From: Microcystis panniformis FACHB-1757
GTDB taxonomy: Bacteria > Cyanobacteriota > Cyanobacteriia > Cyanobacteriales > Microcystaceae
Direction of reading: 5' to 3'
NCBI RefSeq assembly: GCF_001264245.1
Contig: NZ_CP011339.1
Coordinates: 434,001-498,000 of the forward strand
DNA: 64,000 nucleotides
In this document: positions 26,195 to 35,073 of the stretch, piece by piece
Layout of the letters: every line of letters begins with the position of its first letter
How positions within the stretch are numbered: position 1 is the stretch's first letter
Made by a program: the position numbers and the translations under genes
Notes under the pieces: generated by a model
The model's input: only the letters and a program-made list of their open reading frames with translations
What the model was told of the DNA's origin: nothing
Database searches by the model: none

Positions 26195-27454
26195 GTGATA
26201 ACGCTTACCTACCAGTACAAACTAAAGGTAAACAGGCAACAGGAACGGGAGATCGTCCACATTCTTGATGTTTGTAAGAGCGTTTATAATTACGCGCTCT
26301 CGGAACGGAAAGATTGGTTAAACTCTCGAAAGTGTCTTGCGGATCGTTGTTCGTTAGTTTCCGAGTACATAATTCCTGCGGATGAACCCTATCCTAATTA
26401 CTTCGTTCAAGCCAAAAATCTAACGGAAGCTAAAAAAGTTTACCCGATATTAAAGACGGTTAACGCTCAAGTCTTACAGCAAGTCTTAAAAACTTTAGAT
26501 AAAGCGTTTGACCAGATGAAATCGAAAGGCTTCGGCTTTCCTAGATTCAAGAAAAAGATGCGAAGTTTTGTTTTCCCCGCGCTGTCAAAAAACTTTCTAG
26601 GGGATGGATGTTTGAATTTTCCACAATTGGGAAAAATTCGGATTAGGAAATCCAGAAAGTACCCGTCTGGGTTCGAGCCTAAACAAGCTCGAATTATCCA
26701 AAAAGCGTCGGGATTTTACGTTTCGGTTTCCTTCCAATCTACGGAATTAGTTCCCGATATGACATTTGGGAAAACCTGTTTAGGAATCGACGCGGGGATT
26801 GAGAGTTTTGTCGCTACTTCACGAGGAGATTTAATCAAAGCCCCTCGATTTTTGTTGAAAGTACAGAGTAAGCTTAAATTGCTACAAAGACGCTTGAAAC
26901 GGAAAACTAAAGGCTCTAGCAATTGGTTAAAACTTCAGGAGAAGATAGCAAGATTACACGAAAAAGTGTCTAATACTCGTAGAGATTGGCACTTTAAACT
27001 AGCTCATTACCTTTGTGATCTTGCTGATAATATCTTTGTCGAAGATATTAACTTCGTTTCCTGGTCTAGAGGGATCGTTAGAAAACAATCTCTGGATTCA
27101 GGCATCGGTAGTTTTATTAATGAGATACTACCGTTTGTTATTTGGAAACGGGGAAAATATTATCTTAAGGTTGATAAAAACGGAACTTCGCAAGAGTGTC
27201 CTAATTGTGGCGCGATTACCGGCAAAAAAGCGTTATCAGAAAGAGTTCACCGGTGTGATTCTTGCGGCCACATTGAACCGAGAGACACGGCATCAGCAAA
27301 GGTAATCGAGAACCGGGGAAAAAACGCGGTCGGACTGACCGTGTTAGAAAACGCTCGCGGAGGCGATTTGACGGGGATCGACCGGTTAAACCAAGTCGAT
27401 CTAGTTAAAAGCCTAAGAACCGAGAATCCCCCGCTACACCGCGCGAGCGGTTAG
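26195..27454 (+). CDS. tnpB: RNA-guided endonuclease TnpB
   Basis: 419 residues, GTG start. N-terminal helix-turn-helix region (MITLTYQYKLKVNRQQE), the RuvC core with D199 (LGIDAGIESF), E283 (FVEDINF) and D364 (EPRDTASA), and a zinc finger C335-x2-C338 ... C354-x2-C357. All catalytic residues are present, so the nuclease may be active even though the partner tnpA is broken. Family members cut DNA next to a TAM, guided by an RNA made from the element's right end. Divergent from tnpA, as in IS605. Confidence 0.92.
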   Translation: MITLTYQYKLKVNRQQEREIVHILDVCKSVYNYALSERKDWLNSRKCLADRCSLVSEYIIPADEPYPNYFVQAKNLTEAKKVYPILKTVNAQVLQQVLKTLDKAFDQMKSKGFGFPRFKKKMRSFVFPALSKNFLGDGCLNFPQLGKIRIRKSRKYPSGFEPKQARIIQKASGFYVSVSFQSTELVPDMTFGKTCLGIDAGIESFVATSRGDLIKAPRFLLKVQSKLKLLQRRLKRKTKGSSNWLKLQEKIARLHEKVSNTRRDWHFKLAHYLCDLADNIFVEDINFVSWSRGIVRKQSLDSGIGSFINEILPFVIWKRGKYYLKVDKNGTSQECPNCGAITGKKALSERVHRCDSCGHIEPRDTASAKVIENRGKNAVGLTVLENARGGDLTGIDRLNQVDLVKSLRTENPPLHRASG

Positions 27455-27460
27455 CGGGGG
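27428..27460 (+). ncRNA. Right-end hairpin, probable 3' part of the TnpB omega-RNA
   Basis: CCCCCGCTA pairs with TAGCGGGGG around a GC-rich loop, overlapping the tnpB stop codon. In this family the right end is transcribed with the 3' part of tnpB and forms the guide scaffold; the guide would be the bases just after the element end (about 27465 onward, the start of the rhomboid gene). This role is inferred from the family. Confidence 0.5.
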
Positions 27461-27469
27461 AGAGTCAAA

Positions 27470-28077
27470 ATGGGAAAAAATAACTCATCCATCAATCTTA
27501 TGAGTCAAGGATCACGGCAAGAAATAAAAACCCAAGCAATAATCCTCGCTACCTTTGTGGCGATTTTTTGGCTGTTAGAGATTTTAGATCAATTTGTTTT
27601 TCGGGGCAGTTTAGACAATTTCGGGATTATTCCCCATCAAGTCATCGGATTGCGGGGTATTCTCTTTGCACCTTTCCTACACGGTAACTTTCCCCATCTT
27701 ATTGCTAATACGGTTCCTTTCCTGATTCTCGGTTGGTTGGTGATGTTACAGGAAACCAGCGACTTTTTTATTGTGACTGGGTTGACTATGCTGGTGGGGG
27801 GTTAGGAGTCTGGTTATTTGCTGCTCCGGGATCCATCCATATCGGGGCAAGTATCTTGATTTTTGGCTATTTAGGTTTTTTATTACTGCGGGGCTATTTC
27901 CAAAGAAATATTCCTTCTATACTCTTGTCAATTCTAGTCTTTTTACTCTACGGTGGCACAATTTGGGGCGTTTTGCCTTCCCGTCCGGGGATTTCTTGGC
28001 AAGGACATTTATTTGGTTTCCTAGGCGGGGTTTTAGCCGCCAAATTAATCGCCACCGAAAAGAAACATTATTCCTAA
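27470..28077 (+). pseudogene. Rhomboid-family intramembrane protease, one-base frameshift
   Basis: 27470-27805 encodes the first half (helix ILATFVAIFWLLEILDQFVF, HGNFPHLIANTVPFLILGWL) and ends LTMLVGG. The second half continues in another frame from about 27798 (GLGVWLFAAPGSIHIGASIL with the catalytic Ser in GAS, later SWQGHLFGFLGG with the catalytic His). The break is at GGTGGGGGGTTAGG (27793-27806), where one base is missing, so slippage, sequencing error or recent mutation are all possible. A Met at 27500 may be the true start since an IS605 element ends just upstream. Confidence 0.85.
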
Positions 28078-28400
28078 ATGGGGGAACCTTCTATCTCGCT
28101 ACATACTTCGTAAAAATCGGTGACAGGAGGTTTCGCAAACAGAGGAGCCATGGATTTCAGCAATAATTCGTGGGCTTCGCTTTTATTTGCCTCCATATCA
28201 TCGATTTTATCCCAGATGATCACGGCAATTCCTTCATCGGTTCCGGGTTTTTGCAACAGAAAAGCTCCCTGGAATCCCGTGGAATAGGTGGAAACGGCTT
28301 TTTCGTAGAGTTTTTGGGCTTCGGAAAAACACCCCGGTTTAAATTCACCAATAGCCACATAGGCATATTTATGTTTGAGAAAATCGAGAAATTCTGGCAT
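28074..28400 (-). CDS. Conserved hypothetical protein, possible dimeric alpha/beta-barrel fold
   Basis: 108 residues, MPEFLDFLKHKYAYVAIGEF onward. The FKPGCFSEAQKLYEKAV segment and the alternation of strands and helices resemble small antibiotic-biosynthesis-monooxygenase-like or stress-responsive alpha/beta barrels, but no signature residues allow a firm call. It overlaps the 3' end of the rhomboid gene by 4 bp in convergent orientation. Confidence 0.7.
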   Translation of the reverse strand: MPEFLDFLKHKYAYVAIGEFKPGCFSEAQKLYEKAVSTYSTGFQGAFLLQKPGTDEGIAVIIWDKIDDMEANKSEAHELLLKSMAPLFAKPPVTDFYEVCSEIEGSPI

Positions 28401-28560
28401 GGCAATGAGGGGAAATGGAATAAATCTTTCTTTCTACTCCTATTAAAACTTAGATCGATCGCCCCCTCCGCCCCATCGACATATTTTTTTAACTAAGCTT
28501 CCCCAATTGTCTCTTTTTTTGTTAGCTTATATGTAGTCGTTATGAGTTTGTATAAGTTCT

Positions 28561-29103
28561 ATGATCAAAATTGTTGGTATTAATGGCAGTTTACGCCCAG
28601 GATCCTATAGTGCGATGGCGTTAGAAGTTGCTATCAGTCGAGTACAGGCGTTAGGAGTAGAAACGGAGATAATTGACCTGAGAAAACTCTCTTTACCCTT
28701 CTGTAACGGGGGAGATGACTATTCTGACTATCCCGATGTGGCCAAAATGCAGCAAACGGTTAAATCGGCAGCGGGATTAATTTTGGCGACACCGGAGTAT
28801 CATGGCAGTGTCAGTGGTGTGATGAAGAATGCCCTAGATTTAATGAGTTTTGAGGAGTTATCGGGAAAGGTTGCTGGATTAATCAGTGTTTTAGGCGGCC
28901 AATCCAATAGTAACGCCCTAAATGACTTAAGAATCATTCTCCGTTGGGTTCATGCTTGGGTAATTCCCGAACAAATTAGCTTAGGACAAGCGTGGAAAGT
29001 CTTCAACGAAGACGGAAAAATCCTTGACGAGAAGCTTTCCCAACGTTTTGACGCTTTTGCGCGAAGTTTAGTCGATAATACCCGTAAACTCAACGGGATC
29101 TAG
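28561..29103 (+). CDS. NADPH-dependent FMN reductase-like flavoprotein
   Basis: 180 residues. Flavodoxin-like fold with the FMN phosphate loop GSLRPGSYSAMAL and the PEYHGSVSGVMKNALD motif that contacts the isoalloxazine ring. Family members reduce FMN or quinones/azo dyes with NADPH. The 3' end overlaps the convergent folB gene by 14 bp. Confidence 0.9.
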   Translation: MIKIVGINGSLRPGSYSAMALEVAISRVQALGVETEIIDLRKLSLPFCNGGDDYSDYPDVAKMQQTVKSAAGLILATPEYHGSVSGVMKNALDLMSFEELSGKVAGLISVLGGQSNSNALNDLRIILRWVHAWVIPEQISLGQAWKVFNEDGKILDEKLSQRFDAFARSLVDNTRKLNGI

Positions 29104-29446
29104 TAATATCGATGGTGATTTTACCGGTGAAATGGGGAATTGGGGCGGCAGGTTTCGATAATTGTACTCTTACCTGTCGCACTCGATCGAGTTTTAGGAT
29201 ATCCTCAGCGATGACTGTGGCCAATTTTTCCACTAGGGCAAATTTGCTGGTTTCAATCTGGTGTTTGACAATTTTGATCGCCTGTCGATAATCTAGGGTA
29301 TCTTCAATCGCGTCACTTTTGCCAGCAATGCTGATGTCAACTTCTAGGGATAAATCCACCTCAAACCATTGACCTAAAACCTGTTCTTCGGCCAGATATC
29401 CTGTGTAACCGTAGGCCCGAATTCCTGTAACGTGAATAGTATCCAT
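29090..29446 (-). CDS. folB: Dihydroneopterin aldolase
   Basis: 118 residues, normal length. Converts dihydroneopterin to 6-hydroxymethyl-dihydropterin in folate synthesis. Motifs: IRAYGYTGYLAEEQVLGQWF with the pterin-binding Glu, LDYRQA, and ALVEKLATVIAEDIL with the catalytic Lys region. Convergent 14-bp overlap with the flavin reductase gene. A dispersed repeat and a MITE lie in its upstream region. Confidence 0.92.
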   Translation of the reverse strand: MDTIHVTGIRAYGYTGYLAEEQVLGQWFEVDLSLEVDISIAGKSDAIEDTLDYRQAIKIVKHQIETSKFALVEKLATVIAEDILKLDRVRQVRVQLSKPAAPIPHFTGKITIDITRSR

Positions 29447-29485
29447 AGATAGTTAAATTAAAAAACTGGCAGCGTTGGTCACAAA

Positions 29486-29564
29486 GATGAAGTGTAACCT
29501 AATTTGGTATCGACGACCCACTCCCCAAAATGAAAACTTCCTACCCGACCATTAGGATAACTGC
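29486..29564 (-). repeat. Dispersed repeat family R, copy 1
   Basis: On the minus strand: AGCAGTTATCCTAATGG, then TTTTGGGGAGT and TTAGGTTACACTTCATC. Similar copies occur at 30707-30786, 38147-38304, 52770-52849 and 57033-57093, with a fragment at 47881-47905. Always intergenic. The MITE at 29565 is inserted exactly at its AGCAG end. Confidence 0.8.
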
Positions 29565-29659
29565 TAAGTACCTAGGCAAAATTATTTACACATGACGATC
29601 ATTGCCCCGTAAGGGTTTTAGCTCGATCGGGCAGGTAATTAATTTTGCATGACTACTTA
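29565..29659. repeat. MITE family B, copy 2
   Basis: 95 bp, reverse complement of the copy at 25965-26059 with no difference I could find by eye. It abuts dispersed repeat R on the left and lies 12 bp from the end of the next gene. The identity indicates very recent movement. Confidence 0.9.
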
Positions 29660-29670
29660 TAAATTATAGT

Positions 29671-30654
29671 TTAGACGGCTCTTACCTGTTCGGTGTAATC
29701 TTTGGAGCGTAGTTGACGGAAACCTTGAAAAGCCAGTTGTCTCAAGTTCAGAGGTAAATAGGAAAGCAGTAAACCCAGTCTAGCCCGTCGGGATTTTCCT
29801 GACAATTGCGAGGCTTTTTCTATTAAAACTCGCCCGGCTTCGTTTTCTCCCTTTTCAATTAATTTTATTCCCAAAGATTCCTGTAAAAAAGCCGTTTTTT
29901 TTACTCTTTCTTCTTCTAATTTTACATCATTAAAGTGATAACTTTCTGTACAAAACAGTTTTGCTTGCAAAAAGTGAACCGCTTGTTTTAAGCTAGTTTG
30001 ACCGCCATGGAAACGATATTCCATTAATAATTCTGGCAGAAAATAAGCTTGTTTTCCCGCTAAAGCTAAACGCACTAATAAATCAAAATCTTCACAACCA
30101 TCCGCTTGAGAGCGCATATAATCCACATCGACTAAAGATTGATAACGAAAAAGAGTCGAACCCACCTGTAAACTTTGATAGGAAAAAGTTTGTCTTTGTA
30201 AATCAGGAATAATCCCTTGTTGTAATCTGTCTTTGCCCCATTTCGCTGAATTTTCTTGGGTGGCAGCTGTAACTTTTTGTCCAAATTTATCAATAATCCA
30301 GTGATCAGTACAGACAAAATCAACGTTTTTTTCTTGCTCTAAAATAGGTACAGTTTTCGCTAAAAATTCAGGAGTTAGTCCATCATCATCATCGAATTTA
30401 ATAAAATATTCTCCCCGAGCAGCCGTAAAACCTGATCGCATATTTAAACTTCTACCAAGATTTTGGGGATGACGCAGATAAATTATTCTCGAATCCTGAA
30501 ATGCTGCCACCACTTCTGGGGTATGATCAGAAGAACCATCATCACAAACAATTAACTCAAAATCTTCATAAGTCTGCCGCAAGACAGTATTAATCGAATA
30601 GGTGAGATAATCGGCGCGGTTATAGGTGGGAATACAAATAGTTACTTTCGGCAT
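29671..30654 (-). CDS. Family 2 glycosyltransferase
   Basis: 327 residues. GT-A fold: VTICIPTYNRADYLTYSINT at the N-terminus, LIVCDDGSSDHTPEV, and the DXD-type FIKFDDDDGLTPEFL (about 90-104), which binds the nucleotide sugar via a metal ion. Transcribed away from the glycosyltransferase operon that starts at 30920, so probably part of the same surface-polysaccharide locus. Acceptor unknown. Confidence 0.9.
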   Translation of the reverse strand: MPKVTICIPTYNRADYLTYSINTVLRQTYEDFELIVCDDGSSDHTPEVVAAFQDSRIIYLRHPQNLGRSLNMRSGFTAARGEYFIKFDDDDGLTPEFLAKTVPILEQEKNVDFVCTDHWIIDKFGQKVTAATQENSAKWGKDRLQQGIIPDLQRQTFSYQSLQVGSTLFRYQSLVDVDYMRSQADGCEDFDLLVRLALAGKQAYFLPELLMEYRFHGGQTSLKQAVHFLQAKLFCTESYHFNDVKLEEERVKKTAFLQESLGIKLIEKGENEAGRVLIEKASQLSGKSRRARLGLLLSYLPLNLRQLAFQGFRQLRSKDYTEQVRAV

Positions 30655-30706
30655 AATATTTTCAGTTATCAGTAATCAGTTATCAGTTATCAGTGGAGAG
30701 TGTTAT

Positions 30707-30786
30707 AGCAGTTATCTTCATGGTGAGATAGGAAGTTTTCCTTTTGGGGAGTCGGTCGTCAATACCAAATTAGGTTATACTTCATC
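30707..30786 (+). repeat. Dispersed repeat family R, copy 2
   Basis: Reads AGCAGTTATCTTCATGGTGA, later TTTTGGGGAGTCGGTCGTC and TTAGGTTATACTTCATC. It sits in the divergent promoter region of two glycosyltransferase genes. Just before it is a short CAGTTATCAGT microsatellite (30663-30693), and after it (30817-30850) a CTCCTGTCTC-type repeat also seen near 20945 and 44255. Confidence 0.8.
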
Positions 30787-30919
30787 TTTACGAGAAACTC
30801 TATAAGTAAAAAGCAATCTCCTGTCTCCTGTGTCCTGTCTCGGAGTCTCCTCAAGCATTTTTACATTTTTGCAAAGGAATGTTAAGTTTTAGGGTATTGA
30901 ATGAGTAACCTTGATAGCC

Positions 30920-31840
30920 ATGGCTCCTAAAATAGCAGGGATTATCTGTACCCACAACCGCGATCACTACCTAGCAGCAGCGATCGATAGTCTTTTAGCG
31001 CAAACCTGCCCAGATTGTGAGATTTTAGTGGTTGATAACGCATCTACCGATAAAACCCGTCAAGTGGCCCAGTCACGTCTGGGAGATGGGCGGCTAAAAT
31101 ACGTTTACGAACCTATTTTAGGGCTATCTACCGCCAGAAATCGCGGGGCGAAGGAAACTAGAGCGCCGATTTTAGCCTATTTGGATGACGATGCGATCGC
31201 TAGTCGTCAATGGTTGCAAATTCTGTTAAATGCCTACGAAAATAACGAAAAACTGGCAGTAGCGGGGGGAAAAGTCACCTTAATTTGGCCGCAAGGCTAC
31301 AGTCAACCCAATTGGTTATCCGATCAGTTAGCAGCGGGTTTAGGGGCTTTCGATTTGGGCGACAATGTGGTATATATCAGCCAAGCGAATTTAACTCCGC
31401 GAGGGGTTAATTACTCAATTCGGCGAGATTTCTTGGAGAAGATTGGCGGTTTTGACCCTAATTTGGGAAGAATTGGCAAAAAACTTCTATCTAACGAGGA
31501 ATTATACACTACAGAACTGGCACTGGCCCAGGGATGGCAAGTGGGCTATTTTCCCGCAGCACTGGTGGAACACAATGTTGCCCCAGAAAGAATCAATCGT
31601 CAATGGTTTATGCGTCGCAGTTGGTGGCAAGGCATCAGCGAACACTACCGGGAAGAAGTGGCAGGAAGAACGGGATTGGCTCAATTTAGGCGAGGAGGTG
31701 AGCGTTTGGTGAGAGGATTGGTTAAATCTGTCAAATTTATCAATGATCCTGCTAAAAGCTTTGATAATCTTCTCTATGCCTATGGACAAATCGGTTATTT
31801 AAGCGAAGCCGCCAAGGCGATGTTAAACCCTCAAAAGTAA
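30920..31840 (+). CDS. Family 2 glycosyltransferase
   Basis: 306 residues from the ATG at 30920 (MAPKIAGIICTHNRDHYLAA); an in-frame TTG is 3 codons earlier. LVVDNASTDKTRQVA and AYLDDDAIASRQWL (DXD) mark the donor site. First gene of a plus-strand run with gmd and two further glycosyltransferases. Likely transfers a sugar in the synthesis of a lipopolysaccharide or exopolysaccharide repeat. Confidence 0.9.
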   Translation: MAPKIAGIICTHNRDHYLAAAIDSLLAQTCPDCEILVVDNASTDKTRQVAQSRLGDGRLKYVYEPILGLSTARNRGAKETRAPILAYLDDDAIASRQWLQILLNAYENNEKLAVAGGKVTLIWPQGYSQPNWLSDQLAAGLGAFDLGDNVVYISQANLTPRGVNYSIRRDFLEKIGGFDPNLGRIGKKLLSNEELYTTELALAQGWQVGYFPAALVEHNVAPERINRQWFMRRSWWQGISEHYREEVAGRTGLAQFRRGGERLVRGLVKSVKFINDPAKSFDNLLYAYGQIGYLSEAAKAMLNPQK

Positions 31841-31854
31841 ATTTTTGTAAATAA

Positions 31855-32814
31855 ATGAGTAAAAAAGCGTTAATTTGTGGTATATCGGGGCAGGATGGAG
31901 CCTACCTAGCCGAATTACTGTTAAAAGCAGGCTATACAGTTTGTGGCACCTCCCGGGATGCCCAAATGTCATCTTTTAGTAACCTGAAACGTTTGGGAAT
32001 CAAGGAACAGGTAAAACTAGAATCGATGGCACTGAACGACTTTCGCAGTGTCCTACAGGTCTTAATTAAAATTCAGCCGGATGAGGTCTATAATTTGGCT
32101 GGACAAAGTTCTGTGGGTTTATCTTTTGAGCAGCCAGTGGAAACCTTAGAAAGTATTGCCACGGGAACCTTAAATCTCTTAGAAGCAATTCGATTTACTG
32201 GAGCAAAAATTAAATTATATAATGCCGGATCGAGTGAATGTTTCGGGGATATCGGCGATAATTCTGCCGACGAAAATACCCCTTTTCGTCCTCGCAGTCC
32301 CTACGCTGTGGCTAAATCGGCGGCTTTTTGGGAAGTGGCTAATTATCGAGAAGCCTACGGAATTTTTGCCTGTTCAGGCATACTTTTCAATCATGAATCT
32401 CCCCTGCGTCCCGAGCGCTTTGTCACCCAAAAAATTATCGCTGCCGTGGCTAGAATTGCCCAGGGAAGTCCTGAAACTTTGCAACTAGGAAATATGGATA
32501 TTCAAAGGGATTGGGGTTGGGCGCCGGAGTACGTTGAAGCGATGTATTTAATGCTGCAACAGGAGCAACCCGATGATTACGTCATTGCCACGGGAGAAAG
32601 TTCAAAACTAGAGGATTTTGTCGCCACAGCTTTTGCTACTGTGGGCTTAAATTGGCCAGATCATGTAATTTCCGATCGAAGTTTATTAAGACCAACAGAT
32701 TTAGCCATTAGTCGTGGCAATCCCAACAAAGCTAAGGAAAAATTAGGTTGGCAAGCACAATACAAAATGACCGATATTGTCCGCATGATGGTAGAAAATC
32801 GTTTAGAAAAATAG
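31855..32814 (+). CDS. gmd: GDP-mannose 4,6-dehydratase
   Basis: 319 residues. Extended SDR fold: NAD(P) loop ICGISGQDGAYLAELL, catalytic GSSECFG (Ser) and SPYAVAKSAAFW (Tyr-x3-Lys). Gives GDP-4-keto-6-deoxymannose, the precursor of GDP-fucose, rhamnose or perosamine. No GDP-fucose synthase is adjacent, so the final sugar cannot be named. Starts 14 bp after the previous glycosyltransferase and ends 2 bp before the next gene. Confidence 0.92.
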   Translation: MSKKALICGISGQDGAYLAELLLKAGYTVCGTSRDAQMSSFSNLKRLGIKEQVKLESMALNDFRSVLQVLIKIQPDEVYNLAGQSSVGLSFEQPVETLESIATGTLNLLEAIRFTGAKIKLYNAGSSECFGDIGDNSADENTPFRPRSPYAVAKSAAFWEVANYREAYGIFACSGILFNHESPLRPERFVTQKIIAAVARIAQGSPETLQLGNMDIQRDWGWAPEYVEAMYLMLQQEQPDDYVIATGESSKLEDFVATAFATVGLNWPDHVISDRSLLRPTDLAISRGNPNKAKEKLGWQAQYKMTDIVRMMVENRLEK

Positions 32815-32816
32815 CT

Positions 32817-34034
32817 ATGAATATCTTAATGATTAGTTCCACCTTTCCCTATCCACCTAGCAAAGGAGGAACTCAGGGCAGAACTTTTAATTTACTCAAG
32901 CATCTCAGCAAAAATCATGATATTACTCTCATCGTTCAGCGTACTGCTGATGTCGGAGATGAGGAGGTAGAAAAGTTAGGTAACTTTGTTAGTAAATTGG
33001 TAGTTTTTCCCCGTCCTCGAGATGCCACAACTGGAATAATTGCTAAACTGCAAAGATTAGCTCAATTCCTGCAAACGGGAACCCCTCCCAATGTACTTTT
33101 TGGCTATTCTCAAGAGATGCAGAACTGGATAGATAGGGCAGTTAAGAGTCAAAAATTCTCAGTAATTACCAGCGAACATAGTGTTAATGAAATTTATATT
33201 CGTTCCGAATGGCAAAGGCAAATTAGGACAGTAATTGATGTGCATAGTTCCCTCTATCAAACCTGCAAAAGTCAATTAGAAATTGGGGTTTCTAGTCAAA
33301 AATTACGGGATCGTCTCTACCTTCCTCTCCTGCGTCGCTACGAACAAAAAACTGTGCAGAAATTCTCAAAAATTGTCGTCACCACCGATGAGGATCAAAA
33401 ACAAATGGAAGAATTTGCCCCCAATGGAGAGATTTATTTAATTCCTAATGCAGTAGATTTAGATTTGTTTCCCTATCGTTCCCAGGATGCTGCGGGACAT
33501 AATTTAGTGTTTATCGGTGGTTTAGATTATTGGGTTAATATCGATGCGGCCTGTTTTTTAGCTAGAGAAATTTTACCTCGTATTCAACTTACTTACCCCG
33601 ATACTACTTTAACTCTAGTCGGTGCTAATCCATCCCTAGAAGTGCAAGAATTAACTAAGTTAAAAGGAGTGATTGTGACGGGACGAGTACCATCAATGAC
33701 CACCTATCTTCATCAGGCAACTGTGGCAGTTATTCCCCTAAGAACGGGTTTTGGAATGAAGTTCAAAACCCTAGAATCCATGGCGGCGGGGGTGCCAGTG
33801 GTGGCCAGCGATCGAGGTTTAGAAGGATTAACAGTGGCAGGAAATAATGTTCCTATAGTAGCCTTAAGAGCTAATAGTATTGAGGAATATTGTACGGCGA
33901 TTAGTAGTCTTTTTGAATCGGCAGAGTTGCGAGAAAAATTATCTAGAAATGCTCGCAAGTTAATCGAAGATAAATATACTTGGCAACAAGCAGCAGGTAA
34001 GTATGAACAAGTTTTAATTGCTGACATTTGTTAG
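32817..34034 (+). CDS. Family 4 (GT-B) glycosyltransferase
   Basis: 405 residues from the ATG at 32817 (MNILMISSTFPYPPSKGGTQ), two bases after the gmd stop; a longer frame from 32748 overlaps gmd and is rejected. GT-B fold with SKGGTQGRTFNLL at the acceptor side and C-terminal VIPLRTGFGMKFKTLESMAA, then GVPVVAS (donor nucleotide-sugar loop, E-x7-E type). Part of the polysaccharide operon. Confidence 0.9.
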   Translation: MNILMISSTFPYPPSKGGTQGRTFNLLKHLSKNHDITLIVQRTADVGDEEVEKLGNFVSKLVVFPRPRDATTGIIAKLQRLAQFLQTGTPPNVLFGYSQEMQNWIDRAVKSQKFSVITSEHSVNEIYIRSEWQRQIRTVIDVHSSLYQTCKSQLEIGVSSQKLRDRLYLPLLRRYEQKTVQKFSKIVVTTDEDQKQMEEFAPNGEIYLIPNAVDLDLFPYRSQDAAGHNLVFIGGLDYWVNIDAACFLAREILPRIQLTYPDTTLTLVGANPSLEVQELTKLKGVIVTGRVPSMTTYLHQATVAVIPLRTGFGMKFKTLESMAAGVPVVASDRGLEGLTVAGNNVPIVALRANSIEEYCTAISSLFESAELREKLSRNARKLIEDKYTWQQAAGKYEQVLIADIC

Positions 34035-34063
34035 GAAATTTCTCTAGTTTTTTGTCAATTAAT

Positions 34064-35041
34064 ATGCTATCAAATCAAATACCTGTAAAAATATCTGTTG
34101 TTGTTCCTCTGTATAACGAAGAAGAAAATATCGATGCTCTCTTTCGGCGACTTTTAGCAGTTTTAGAGGCACTAAATACCAGTTATGAGATTGTTTGCGT
34201 TAATGATGGGAGTCGTGACAATACTCTCAAAAATCTCGTGGAATATCATCAACGTTATCCACAAATTAAAGTAGTTAATTTATCCCGTAATTTTGGTAAA
34301 GATATCGCCATGTCAGCAGGAATTGATTATAGTCAAGGGATGGCAGTCATTCCTATTGATGCTGATTTACAAGATCCCCCCGAATTAATTGCCGAGATGA
34401 TCGAAAAATGGCAGCAGGGTTATGATGTGGTTTATGCGTCCCGTCGGGTTAGAATTGGCGAAAGTTGGTTGAAACGTTTTACAGCAGAAGGTTTCTATCA
34501 AGTCATTAATAAATTAAGTCGCGTTCCTATTCCCCCTAATACGGGAGATTTTCGCTTGATTGATCGCCGAGTGGTAGAATCAATTAAAAAAATGCCCGAA
34601 CGTCAAAGATTTATGAAAGGAATATTTGCTTGGGTGGGATATAAACAGACATCAATTTTATTCGATCGAGAACCCCGGTATCAAGGACAAACTAAATGGA
34701 ATTACTGGAAATTATGGAATTTTGCCCTTGATGGTATTACCTCCTTTAGTTTTTTACCTCTGAAAGTCTGGACCTATGTAGGATTTATCATTGCATTTAT
34801 TAGTCTTGTTTATGCTAGTTTTTTAATTCTCAGGACTATTATTTTAGGAATCGATGTACCTGGATACGCTTCTCTGATGGTTGCTGTCCTATTTTTAGGA
34901 GGAATTCAATTACTGACTCTTGGTATTATTGGCGAATATATTGGCAGGGTTTATGAGGAAGTCAAGGGTAGGCCACTTTATCTTGTTCGAGATTGTTATG
35001 GTTTTGAAAATAGGGAACAAGTTACTGATAAAATAACTTAA
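34064..35041 (+). CDS. Polyprenyl-phosphate glycosyltransferase (GtrB/DPM1-like)
   Basis: 325 residues from the ATG at 34064; the upstream TTG at 34028 is unlikely. N-terminal GT2 domain (VVPLYNEEENIDALF, CVNDGSRDNTL, IPIDADLQDPPELI) and two C-terminal membrane helices (LKVWTYVGFIIAFISLVYAS and LMVAVLFLGGIQLLTLGIIG). This family moves glucose or mannose-type sugars onto a polyprenyl phosphate carrier at the cytoplasmic membrane. Last gene of the operon. Confidence 0.92.
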   Translation: MLSNQIPVKISVVVPLYNEEENIDALFRRLLAVLEALNTSYEIVCVNDGSRDNTLKNLVEYHQRYPQIKVVNLSRNFGKDIAMSAGIDYSQGMAVIPIDADLQDPPELIAEMIEKWQQGYDVVYASRRVRIGESWLKRFTAEGFYQVINKLSRVPIPPNTGDFRLIDRRVVESIKKMPERQRFMKGIFAWVGYKQTSILFDREPRYQGQTKWNYWKLWNFALDGITSFSFLPLKVWTYVGFIIAFISLVYASFLILRTIILGIDVPGYASLMVAVLFLGGIQLLTLGIIGEYIGRVYEEVKGRPLYLVRDCYGFENREQVTDKIT

Positions 35042-35073
35042 AATTAAGATATGACATGAGGAGAGTTAAATTT

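Larger units (their letters stand above)
25571..27468. mobile_element. IS605-type element (IS200/IS605 family) with divergent tnpA and tnpB
   Basis: Left subterminal hairpin 25571-25610 (CTGGTGGC ... GCCACCAG) and right hairpin 27428-27460 (CCCCCGCTA ... TAGCGGGGG) enclose a minus-strand Y1 transposase gene and a plus-strand tnpB. Exact ends are not resolvable by eye; no target duplication is expected in this family. tnpA is interrupted by a MITE, so the element is probably no longer able to transpose on its own. It sits directly in front of a rhomboid gene. Confidence 0.82.

Noticed and set aside
25965..29659. A composite transposon formed by the two inverted MITE B copies
   Set aside because: One copy lies inside tnpA and the other in a dispersed repeat next to folB; the DNA between contains ordinary chromosomal genes and both copies look like separate insertions.
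32748..32816. N-terminal extension of the GT-B glycosyltransferase
   Set aside because: It overlaps the end of gmd in another frame, and the ATG at 32817 gives the standard family N-terminus.
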